Positions 1 to 5,715 of a stretch of DNA of 5,715 nucleotides are shown here, piece after piece (position 1 is the stretch's first letter; each line of letters begins with the position of its first letter). The translations under genes were made by a program, and so were the position numbers. The notes below the pieces were generated by a model that saw nothing but the letters and a program-made list of their open reading frames with translations, was not told the DNA's origin and did no database searches. The DNA comes from Planctomycetota bacterium. GTDB taxonomy: Bacteria; Planctomycetota; UBA11346. The DNA is taken from assembly GCA_013816645.1 (NCBI GenBank), contig JACDEC010000227.1, forward strand, positions 1-5,715, in the 5' to 3' direction.

Positions 1-1453
1 CCCAACGCTCGAGGGCCGGCACCCACGCGGGATCGAAAGCGGCCCAGTGCGGCACGATGTAGAGCTTGAGTCCGGCGAGGTCGTCGGCGGGGTGCACGAA
101 TCCGACAGCGTAGCCGGCCGTGTAGAGCGGCGTCCAGGCGTCGTGATTAGGCAGACCGAGGTGGAACGACTGCTCGGCGGCGGTGACCACCAGGTCGGCG
201 CCGGCGACCGCGCAGTCGACACGCACGCTGGTGCCCATCAGCAGCGGTCCGACCGTGCGCAATTCCTTGCCGATGCGCGCGACCTCGTCGTAGCGCCGGC
301 GCGGGACGTTGTCGTGGTCGAGCAGGCCGCACCAGTACTCTTCGGCGCCGAAGCGGCAGGTGCGCCAGCGGAAGTAGAGCAGCGCGTCGGCGCCGCGCGC
401 GATCGACCGCCAAGTCATCTGGCGCAGCTCGCCGGGTTCGGGGTGGTCGTGGAAGTAGCCGGGCTGCCCGCCCGGGCCGCTCTGCTGCTCGGGGACGATG
501 AAGTTGCCGGACCACGAACGCGCGGCGTCGAGGTTCCAGGCGTGCGCCGCGGCCCGGTATTCCGGGTCGAGCGTGAACATGGGGTAGCTGTCGAAGCCGA
601 GCACGTCGAGGTCGCGGGTGAAGTCGCCGCGGTAGTCGAGGTTGCCGAACAGGCCGTTGTGGAAGACGAACCACTTCGGGTCGGTGCCGCGCAGGATCTC
701 GACCTGGGCGCGCTGGAAACGGGTGACGCCGTCGGACAGGAAGCGCACGTAGTCCAAGCGGTGCCCGGGGTTGATCCAGGTCGGCAGCTCGCGCGGGGTG
801 GGCACCTCGCTGAACGAACGGTAGGTCTGGGCCCAGAACGCGGTGCCCCAGGCGTCGTTGAGCGCGGCGATGTCGCCGTCGTAGCGCCGCTCGAGGAAAT
901 GCGCGAAGGCGACCTGGCAGTTGGCGCAATGGCATTCGGAGAAATGGCAGTGGAACTCGTTGTCGGTCTGCCAGCCCACGACGTGGCGATTGCCGCGGAA
1001 ATGGCTGGACATCGCCCGGGTGATCGCCTGCGAATGGCGGTCGAACACCGGGCTCATGTGGCAGGCGTGCTGGCGCGAGCCGTGCTCGAGGCGCACGCCT
1101 TTGCCGTCGACGCGGTGGATGTCGGGATGGGCCAGCGACAGCCAGCGCGGCGGCGCCGCGGTCGGCGTGCCGAGCATGGTGCTGATGCCGTGCTCGGCGA
1201 GGTGGCCGATGACCTCGTCGTAGAAGCCGAAGCGGTAGTCGCCCTCCTTGGGCTCGAACAGGTCCCAGGAGAATTCGCCCATGCGCACCACGGTGATGCC
1301 CGCGTCGCGCATCCGCGCGGCGTCGTCGCGCCGCGTCGCCGCGTCCCAGTGCTCGGGGTAGTAGCAGACCCCGAACCAGAAGCGGTCGAAGTTCGCCGGA
1401 CGGCGGTGGGAGAGGTCGGCGCGGCCGAGCGGCGCGGGAGCGTTGGTGGGCAT
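1..1453 (-). CDS. GH42 beta-galactosidase, C-terminus outside the window
   Basis: Retaining beta-galactosidase of glycoside hydrolase family 42, expected to release terminal beta-galactose from oligosaccharides. Reading from ATG at 1453, 484 codons are open to the left edge. Seen: an N-terminal TIM barrel opening with FWFGVCYYPEHW (residues 25-36); WQTDNE at 161-166, where E166 after N165 is the expected acid/base; and PEQQSG at 321-326, where E322 is the expected nucleophile. C131 and the CxCxxC cluster C174/C176/C179 match the zinc site of GH42 enzymes. From about residue 405 the trimerisation domain begins and is cut off. Family members are usually about 650-700 residues, so roughly a quarter is missing. 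There is no signal peptide, so it is probably cytoplasmic. The start is bounded by an in-frame TAG at 1466-1468. No clear Shine-Dalgarno precedes it. It lies downstream of and co-oriented with the DUF4838 gene, 220 bp away. The family call is secure; the natural substrate is not. Confidence 0.95.
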   Translation of the reverse strand, partial: MPTNAPAPLGRADLSHRRPANFDRFWFGVCYYPEHWDAATRRDDAARMRDAGITVVRMGEFSWDLFEPKEGDYRFGFYDEVIGHLAEHGISTMLGTPTAAPPRWLSLAHPDIHRVDGKGVRLEHGSRQHACHMSPVFDRHSQAITRAMSSHFRGNRHVVGWQTDNEFHCHFSECHCANCQVAFAHFLERRYDGDIAALNDAWGTAFWAQTYRSFSEVPTPRELPTWINPGHRLDYVRFLSDGVTRFQRAQVEILRGTDPKWFVFHNGLFGNLDYRGDFTRDLDVLGFDSYPMFTLDPEYRAAAHAWNLDAARSWSGNFIVPEQQSGPGGQPGYFHDHPEPGELRQMTWRSIARGADALLYFRWRTCRFGAEEYWCGLLDHDNVPRRRYDEVARIGKELRTVGPLLMGTSVRVDCAVAGADLVVTAAEQSFHLGLPNHDAWTPLYTAGYAVGFVHPADDLAGLKLYIVPHWAAFDPAWVPALERW

Positions 1454-1523
1454 GCGCGGCGCAGCCTAGCGCGCTCTCTGGAAATCGCAGCCGACCTGAC
1501 TCCCGCCGTCGGTGGCGATGGAC

Positions 1524-1549
1524 AGCGCAGGTGCGCAGCACCGGGCATC
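1524..1549. repeat. 26-bp dyad repeat, GH42-proximal copy
   Basis: This 26-bp segment matches the segment at 1619-1644 at 23 of 26 positions, and all three differences are transitions. On the minus strand its core reads GGTGCTGCGCACC, an inverted repeat with 5-bp arms and a 3-bp centre. It ends 71 bp upstream of the GH42 start codon. Dyad symmetry and conservation in a non-coding gap fit a regulator binding site. A small RNA stem-loop or a remnant of tandem duplication would also fit. Confidence 0.7.
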
Positions 1550-1618
1550 TTCGCGAGCCGACTTCCAACCCCTCGTTGACCGCGGGCAGGTCCCCGACGT
1601 CAACCAGGCGTCGAGCGG

Positions 1619-1644
1619 AGCACAGGTGCGCGGCACCGAGCATC
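1619..1644. repeat. 26-bp dyad repeat, distal copy
   Basis: Second copy of the repeat, starting 29 bp beyond the DUF4838 stop codon. On the minus strand its core is GGTGCCGCGCACC. The arms GGTGC and GCACC are identical to those of the other copy and only one of the three central bases differs. The 95-bp offset between copies is close to nine turns of B-DNA, so the two sites would face the same side of the helix. The binding role is inferred. Confidence 0.7.
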
Positions 1645-1673
1645 CGCTGAGAGCCTGACCCCCGATCCCCGTC

Positions 1674-4187
1674 TCAGGGCGTCTGGAGCTTCAGCCCGTC
1701 CTTCTCGGCCAGCTCGCGCGGCACCAGCAGTGCCTGCGGCGAGGCAGCGAGGTAGTTGGGTAGATTGTTGAACCAGAAGAAGCCGAGCACCGGCTCGTGG
1801 AAACGCCACAGCGTGCCGTCCATCCCGGCGGGGACGTCGACGGTCACCCAGTCGCCGTCGACGTCGACGTTCTTGACCACCTTGCCCGCGGAGTCGAGCA
1901 CCTGGTGCGGACCGCCGGGATGACCGGTGGTGCGCGAGTACAGGTACTCGAAGCGGGTGGTGCCCTTGGGCACGTAGAAGTACATGTCCTGCATGACGAC
2001 TGTGTTGTGGAAGGCGCGCTTGTTGCCCAGCGGGACGGTCGCGGTGCGGCCGACGGGCACGGTGATCGACCAGTAGCCGTCGTTGTCGTAGTCGAGCAGG
2101 TACAACCCCGGGCCCGGCACTTTGATGCGGTGGTGGGTCGGCTTCTTGCCGTCGAGCACGCCGCGCTCGATCTCCTTGCGCGAGCCATCGCTGAGCACGA
2201 AGGCGTTGGTCGCCATGCCCGGCTTGGTGGTGAACTCGAGCGGCTCGCCTTTCACGCTCCACAGCGCGTAGGTCTGCGGTCCCTGGTACAGGTGCTCGGT
2301 CTCGGCCGGCTCGCCCGCGAGCAACGCGGCGTCCCAGGCGACCGCGACCAGGTCCTGCGAGAAGGTGACCGGCGCGACCATCTCGCGCGGCGTGAAGTAC
2401 TCCAGGCCCTCCTCGAAGTCGGACTCGATCTCCTCGGCGGTGTACGGTTCGTCGCTCATCCATTCGACGAGTTCGCGGCCGGGGTCCATGTTCTTGCCCC
2501 AGTCCTGGCGGATCATCTCCCACGAGGTCAGTCCGGTCTCGCGGGTGCGGTACAGGTAGGTCATCAATGCGGTCCAGCCCTTGCCGCTCTGGAACGCGTT
2601 GCCGGCTTCGCGCTGCATGAAATCCAGGGTGACGTAGCGCAGGTACAGTTTGACCAGCGCCAGGCGGGCGAGCACGTCCGGACGCTCCGCCGCCAGCGTG
2701 GTGGCCTCCTTCATGTCCTGGAACATCAGGGCGATGCTCTGGCGGCTGAAGGTCGCGCGGCTCTCGCCCAGGCAGAAGCGTTCGTAATACCGCTTCATCG
2801 CCGGGCTCGCGGGACCGTAGGCCAGGTCGTAGAATTCCTGGATCGCTTTCGGCGCGTCGAGGTTCGGATTCCACATCAGCCGGGTCGCCATCAGGTACCC
2901 CAGCTGGTTGGAACCCCAGCTGCTGGTGCTCTCGGCGCTGATCGACGTGCAGCCCCCGGCGAGCAGGCCGCGAATGCGCCCCTGGCAATCCAGGACGTTG
3001 TTGGTCCAGGTGCCGGGCAGGCGGTCGAAGCTCCATAGCCACACCGAGTAGTATTCGTACTGGCCGAAATTTGTGCAGCGCTCGAGCCACAGCCGCATGC
3101 GCTCCTCGTGCGAATACTTGCTGTAGATGAAGGCCGAGGTCATCTGGATGTGGACGTTGGGTTCGAGGTCGAACGTCGGCGGATCCGAGTGCGCGTTGTA
3201 GGCGAGCATGCCGACCATCTTGCCCGGGTACTTCTTGGCCACCGCCTTGGCGACTTCGTTGGCCATGCCGAAGACCCGGTCGCTGACGCTGCCCAGGGCC
3301 AGCGATTCGGGGCTGGTCGAGTGACCGGCGCCGTCGGCCGGTTCCACCGAGACCATGTCGAGCCCGGGGTTGGCGGCGAACTGGGCGAGCGCTTCGTCGA
3401 CCAGCATCTTGCGCACCTGGGGATCGGCGAGCTCGAGCTGCGGACCCTGGCGTTTGCCGTCGATCATCGCGAAGTACTGGGGATTGCGGCGGAACAGTTC
3501 GTGGTAGCGGCCGTGCTCCTCGTGGAGGTTCTGGTGGGCGTGCCCGCAGGCGCTGCTGAAGGATTCGGCCATGCGGTTGCGCCGCTTCCAGTGGTGGTAC
3601 TCGTCGCTGGATTTCTGGCTGCCCGAACCCGCCTCGAACCAGATGCTGCGCGAGAGCACCGCCGGGCGATCGTCGATGGTGAGCGCGACGCGCAGGGTGG
3701 GCAGCTTCGGCAGCACCTCCCATTCCGGCGCGGGGGCGAACCAGCGGCAGCCGATCTCCTCGAGCAGGCGGTAGGCGGCGTGGCGGGCGCCCAGTTCGGT
3801 GGCGCCGATCAGGCGCAGGCGCTTGGCGTCGCTGCGGATGACCAGGGCCTCCTTGCCGTCGGCCAGGCCGCGCAGTTCGAGCGGCTTGGCCAGCGCGGGA
3901 TCGGGGAACTGGGCGATGGTGCCCAGGACGATGCCGCGGCTGCCGTCGCCGTCCTCGACCGCGAACTCGGCGCCGGTGACGCGCGCCAGGATCTGGGCGA
4001 GATCCGCGGCGGTGGCCCGGGTGTCGGGCGAGGCTTCGGCGGAGACCACGATCGGGGCGAGCGCCTTGCCGTCCTTGGCCAGATCGAAGCCGGGCTGGGC
4101 GGCGCCGAGCAGCGCGCAGCACAGGCTGAGCGTGGCGACGGCGCACAACGGGCGCAGGGCGGAGGTCCGGGTCGGGATGGGATTCAC
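1674..4187 (-). CDS. Exported DUF4838 protein, putative glycoside hydrolase
   Basis: An 837-residue exported protein. The GTG start at 4187 has GGAGA at 4192-4196 and is followed at once by a signal peptide: arginines at 7 and 12, hydrophobic core at 14-28, likely cleavage near residues 29-32. Longer in-frame starts would bury this signal. Residues about 35-165 resemble the GH67/GH20-type N-terminal alpha/beta domain, ending in GCRWFAPAPEWEVLP. DUF4838 spans about 175-490, with GHAHQN at 215-220, VSVEPADG at 279-286, NAHSDPP at 331-337 and ISAES at 416-420. E282 and E419 are candidate catalytic acids by barrel position only. A helical segment (about 490-600) leads to a C-terminal beta-sandwich region (about 640-825) with a DxDxDG loop at 699-704. 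To my recollection some DUF4838 proteins founded GH163, endo-acting N-acetylglucosaminidases on N-glycans; whether this protein shares that activity is unknown. It is transcribed towards GH42. Confidence 0.88.
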   Translation of the reverse strand: MNPIPTRTSALRPLCAVATLSLCCALLGAAQPGFDLAKDGKALAPIVVSAEASPDTRATAADLAQILARVTGAEFAVEDGDGSRGIVLGTIAQFPDPALAKPLELRGLADGKEALVIRSDAKRLRLIGATELGARHAAYRLLEEIGCRWFAPAPEWEVLPKLPTLRVALTIDDRPAVLSRSIWFEAGSGSQKSSDEYHHWKRRNRMAESFSSACGHAHQNLHEEHGRYHELFRRNPQYFAMIDGKRQGPQLELADPQVRKMLVDEALAQFAANPGLDMVSVEPADGAGHSTSPESLALGSVSDRVFGMANEVAKAVAKKYPGKMVGMLAYNAHSDPPTFDLEPNVHIQMTSAFIYSKYSHEERMRLWLERCTNFGQYEYYSVWLWSFDRLPGTWTNNVLDCQGRIRGLLAGGCTSISAESTSSWGSNQLGYLMATRLMWNPNLDAPKAIQEFYDLAYGPASPAMKRYYERFCLGESRATFSRQSIALMFQDMKEATTLAAERPDVLARLALVKLYLRYVTLDFMQREAGNAFQSGKGWTALMTYLYRTRETGLTSWEMIRQDWGKNMDPGRELVEWMSDEPYTAEEIESDFEEGLEYFTPREMVAPVTFSQDLVAVAWDAALLAGEPAETEHLYQGPQTYALWSVKGEPLEFTTKPGMATNAFVLSDGSRKEIERGVLDGKKPTHHRIKVPGPGLYLLDYDNDGYWSITVPVGRTATVPLGNKRAFHNTVVMQDMYFYVPKGTTRFEYLYSRTTGHPGGPHQVLDSAGKVVKNVDVDGDWVTVDVPAGMDGTLWRFHEPVLGFFWFNNLPNYLAASPQALLVPRELAEKDGLKLQTP

Positions 4188-4191
4188 GGGG

Positions 4192-4196
4192 TCTCC
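4192..4196 (-). promoter_or_regulatory. Shine-Dalgarno for the DUF4838 gene
   Basis: On the minus strand TTGGAGACCCC immediately precedes GTG. GGAG has a 5-nt spacer to the start codon. This fixes the GTG at 4187 as the start and gives a well-formed signal peptide. Neither of the other two genes in the window has a comparable site. Confidence 0.65.
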
Positions 4197-4325
4197 AACG
4201 GGAGGAAGGCGCGGCGGATGGCGGGTCGAGAGCGGTCCATCGCTGGCCGTTGTAGCGTCCGCGGTCGGCAAAGACCAGGATGCGCCGGCCGGGGTCTCAG
4301 CCTTACGCCCGGCGGACCCGCCGTG

Positions 4326-4347
4326 TTGTAGGCACATTGGAGGCACA
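4326..4347. repeat. Two tandem 11-bp direct repeats
   Basis: TTGTAGGCACA is followed directly by TTGGAGGCACA, 10 of 11 bases identical. The 11-bp period is about one helical turn, as expected of a direct-repeat operator bound on one face. The pair lies 138 bp upstream of the DUF4838 start and 247 bp upstream of the TPR start. A weak -10-like TACAAC on the minus strand (4325-4330) overlaps the first unit. The operator role is an inference; the repeat itself is seen directly. Confidence 0.6.
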
Positions 4348-4493
4348 GGATGATGCAGCCGTCGAACGCGCGGGTGCCGGGCCCGGTCGAGACGATGAGC
4401 CAATTCGGTGTGGGATTTTCCGCAATTCCGGCGTCGGCGGCGAGGTCTGCATCGTCCTAGTGCGCATGATGCATTTGTGCTGTCTGTGCCGCA

Positions 4494-4510
4494 GCCCATG
4501 CTCGATGGGC
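4494..4510 (+). promoter_or_regulatory. Hairpin upstream of the TPR gene, GCCCAT/ATGGGC
   Basis: GCCCAT and ATGGGC form a perfect 6-bp stem around a 5-base loop, about 85 bases before the TPR gene start. The 10-mer CCCATGCTCG, which makes up most of the left arm and the loop, recurs at 4564-4573. The ATGGG arm could therefore pair with either copy. Whether it is transcribed is unknown. Confidence 0.4.
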
Positions 4511-4528
4511 GCGCGCGACCCCCAACGA

Positions 4529-4557
4529 CCCGATACGTCGGGATGGCGCGTCACGCC
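4529..4557 (+). promoter_or_regulatory. Two adjacent small hairpins in the presumed TPR leader
   Basis: CCCGA-TACG-TCGGG (4529-4542) is a 5-bp stem closed by a UACG loop, a member of the stable UNCG tetraloop class, though its closing pair is A-U rather than the favoured C-G. It is followed two bases later by GGCG-CGTCA-CGCC (4545-4557). They lie 37-65 bases before the ATG. Short stems arise often by chance at this GC content, so functional significance is uncertain. Confidence 0.35.
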
Positions 4558-4594
4558 GGGTCTCCCATGCTCGTTGTCTCCCGATCGGACCAAC

Positions 4595-5715
4595 ATGATG
4601 AAATCTGTACGTCTCCTGCCGCTGCTCGCTTGGTGCGCCGTCTCCGGCGTCTCCGCCGCCGAGCCCGAAGCCGATGACGGCGGGCGCGCGAGCGCGCGCT
4701 CGATCCAGGCCCAGCTCAAGCAGGCCGAGGAGTACGTGGTGCTCGGCGAACCCGACGCCGCGCTCGCCAAGTACGAGCAGCTGCTGGCCAAGCACGGCAA
4801 GACCACGCAGCGCTTCACCATCCGCCTCGCCCTCGGCCGCTTCTATTACCAGCAGAAGCAGTTCGAGAAGGCGATGGAGCATTTCACCCGCGCGGCTGGC
4901 GACGCCACCGGCCGCGCCGACCACAATCCCGACCTCGCCGCGCGCGTCGACGCCCTCTACCACGTCGGCATGTGCTTCGTCGAGCTCGGCCAGCACGAGC
5001 GCTGCTTCCCCAGCTTCCGCCAGGTCCTCGAACTCGCGCCGGGCAGCCAGCTCGCCAACCAGGCCTATTTCCAGATCGCCGAAGCGCACTACGCCAACCA
5101 GAACTTCACCCAGGCGATCGCCAACTACACGCTGGTCGGCACCTCGCTCGACGGCGACCAGATCGACAGCCACCGTTGCGAACTCGGCAAGCCGCTGTTC
5201 ATCCGCATCCAGGACCAGGACTTCCTGATCATGGAGGGCAAGCGCATCGTCGCGACCGTCACCACCTCGGACGGCGATCGCGAGGACGTGGTGATGCGCC
5301 CGCTGCGCCCGGGCAGCGACACCTACGTGGGATCGATCTCGACCGCGCTGGGCATCGGCAAGCCCGGCGACGGCGACCTCTCCGCGACCGGCGCCACCAA
5401 GCTGGCGATCGCCTACCAGGATGCGCAGACCGCGGCCGGCACCCTCGACGTGCCGCGCACCGCGGACCTGGTGTTCGTCGGCGACGCGCGGGTCGCGGTG
5501 ACCGACGGCGCCTTCCGCGACGCGATCAGCCAGGTGATCCTCGACCAGGGCGCGGGCAACCTCAACCTGCGCGTCGTCGACCTCGACCGCGACACCGGCG
5601 ACGCCGTCGACAAGGTCGAGGTCGAGCTGCTGGTCGAGCAGCCGGTCGCCAAGGACGAGCTCGCCAAGGACGAGGACAAGGAGCCCAAGTACCAGGAGCG
5701 CGGCCGGCTCACCGT
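4595..5715 (+). CDS. Exported TPR and beta-repeat protein, C-terminus outside the window
   Basis: The first 373 codons of a longer protein, open to the right edge. Residues 1-22 form a signal peptide (MMKSVRLLPLLAW, then VSAA before an acidic stretch), so it acts outside the cytoplasm. About four tetratricopeptide units follow, near residues 36-69, 73-106, 115-149 and 152-185, with typical alternation such as LGRFYYQQKQFEKAMEHF. From residue 200 the sequence turns beta-rich: LFIRIQDQD at 201-209 is echoed by LNLRVVDLD at 323-331, each followed by beta-strand patterns, with TYVGSIST (243-250) and LAIAYQDA (270-277) between. This suggests serial extracellular modules. Near 350-366 there is a lysine/aspartate/glutamate-rich stretch. 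TPRs point to protein binding, so an envelope scaffold or surface protein is plausible; no enzyme motif is seen. Start at 4595 or the adjacent ATG at 4598; no strong Shine-Dalgarno. I do not recognise a named gene. Confidence 0.85.
   Translation, partial: MMKSVRLLPLLAWCAVSGVSAAEPEADDGGRASARSIQAQLKQAEEYVVLGEPDAALAKYEQLLAKHGKTTQRFTIRLALGRFYYQQKQFEKAMEHFTRAAGDATGRADHNPDLAARVDALYHVGMCFVELGQHERCFPSFRQVLELAPGSQLANQAYFQIAEAHYANQNFTQAIANYTLVGTSLDGDQIDSHRCELGKPLFIRIQDQDFLIMEGKRIVATVTTSDGDREDVVMRPLRPGSDTYVGSISTALGIGKPGDGDLSATGATKLAIAYQDAQTAAGTLDVPRTADLVFVGDARVAVTDGAFRDAISQVILDQGAGNLNLRVVDLDRDTGDAVDKVEVELLVEQPVAKDELAKDEDKEPKYQERGRLT

Larger units (their letters stand above)
1454..1673. other. Intergenic region between DUF4838 and GH42 genes
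   Basis: This 220-bp gap separates two co-oriented minus-strand genes. It contains two near-identical 26-bp dyad repeats and two looser inverted repeats: GTTGAC/GTCAAC at 1575-1580 and 1599-1604, and CTGAGA/TCTCAG at 1647-1652 and 1672-1677, the latter including the DUF4838 stop codon. I see no T-run typical of an intrinsic terminator and no convincing -35/-10 pair. Its length and repeats suggest a regulatory segment giving GH42 some independent control, but read-through from the DUF4838 gene cannot be excluded. Confidence 0.6.
4188..4594. other. Divergent intergenic region, 407 bp
   Basis: This region separates the divergent DUF4838 and TPR genes and must hold the promoters of both. It contains a tandem 11-bp direct repeat at 4326-4347, an adjacent hairpin with CGGCG/CGCCG arms at 4310-4323, a short AT-richer patch near 4400-4430 with CAATTC occurring twice, and hairpins clustered at 4494-4557. 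I could not identify a confident sigma-70 promoter on either strand. I found no small gene with both a ribosome site and coding character, and no riboswitch family I recognise. Confidence 0.6.

Noticed and set aside
47..1579. Long plus-strand open frame antisense to GH42
   Set aside because: Its translation is low-complexity (rich in V, A, E, G, R) with no domain. It mirrors the GC-biased codon positions of the GH42 gene, whose catalytic motifs are unmistakable.
1575..1604. GTTGAC/GTCAAC inverted repeat, considered as a promoter (TTGACG as -35) or operator
   Set aside because: No acceptable -10 at 16-18 bp on the minus strand, and 6-bp arms with an 18-base gap can arise by chance. Mentioned only within the intergenic entry.
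1647..1677. CTGAGA/TCTCAG inverted repeat at the DUF4838 stop as a terminator
   Set aside because: Only a 6-bp stem around a 19-base loop, with no T-run after it. It does not meet the pattern of an intrinsic terminator.
1797..3038. Plus-strand open frame antisense to the DUF4838 gene
   Set aside because: Same GC-driven shadow effect; no recognisable motif and no ribosome site, while the minus strand encodes a coherent protein.
1600..4146. Minus-strand 848-codon open frame overlapping the DUF4838 gene in another frame
   Set aside because: Arginine/proline-rich out-of-frame translation. The chosen frame has the signal peptide, DUF4838 motifs and Shine-Dalgarno.
4100..4187. Lipoprotein signal for the DUF4838 protein (cysteines at 15, 23 and 24)
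   Set aside because: The residues before these cysteines do not fit a lipobox (LSLCC lacks a small residue at -1 for C23). An ordinary signal peptidase I site near residues 29-32 fits better.
4325..4330. Minus-strand TACAAC as a -10 box for the DUF4838 gene
   Set aside because: It matches four of six consensus bases, but no -35-like hexamer lies 16-18 bp upstream.
3108..4331. Plus-strand open frame antisense to the DUF4838 N-terminus
   Set aside because: Compositionally biased shadow; it also runs into the divergent intergenic region without a credible end or start.
4377..4386. Perfect palindrome CCGGGCCCGG
   Set aside because: Made only of G and C in a GC-rich region, single copy, with no partner site; chance is sufficient.
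4457..5173. Minus-strand open frame antisense to the TPR gene
   Set aside because: Repetitive V/E/G/L translation expected opposite a GC-rich coding frame; the plus strand has a signal peptide and TPRs.

Overview
The window is a GC-rich bacterial chromosomal segment with three protein-coding genes and no RNA gene, insertion sequence or CRISPR array that I can recognise. Two of the three genes run off the window. The combination of a DUF4838 exported protein, a GH42 beta-galactosidase and a large exported TPR/beta-repeat protein is most familiar to me from the PVC group (Planctomycetota, Lentisphaerota/Kiritimatiellota, Verrucomicrobiota) and similar uncultured glycan degraders. This is an inference from gene content and base composition, not a taxonomic proof.

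Layout: on the minus strand, position 1 to 1453 holds the first 484 codons of a GH42 beta-galactosidase that continues past the left edge. Its catalytic acid/base, nucleophile and four-cysteine zinc site are all visible. A 220-bp gap (1454-1673) follows. It carries two near-identical 26-bp repeats, each with a dyad core, whose starts lie 95 bp apart. Next, 1674-4187 on the minus strand encodes an 837-residue exported DUF4838 protein, with a GTG start preceded by GGAGA. A 407-bp divergent intergenic region (4188-4594) holds an 11-bp tandem repeat and, nearer the right-hand gene, several small hairpins. From 4595 to the right edge the plus strand encodes the N-terminal 373 residues of an exported protein: signal peptide, about four TPR units, then beta-rich repeat units.

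How they may work together: the DUF4838 protein has a signal peptide and GH42 has none. The simplest model is that the DUF4838 protein works on a glycan outside the cytoplasm and GH42 removes galactose from imported fragments. The two genes are co-oriented, and the paired dyads just upstream of GH42 suggest it is separately regulated rather than merely read through. The TPR protein is transcribed divergently and looks like a cell-envelope protein. Nothing in the sequence ties it to sugar metabolism. The most interesting non-coding signals are the paired 26-bp dyads, the 11-bp tandem repeat, and a possible alternative-pairing leader before the TPR gene.
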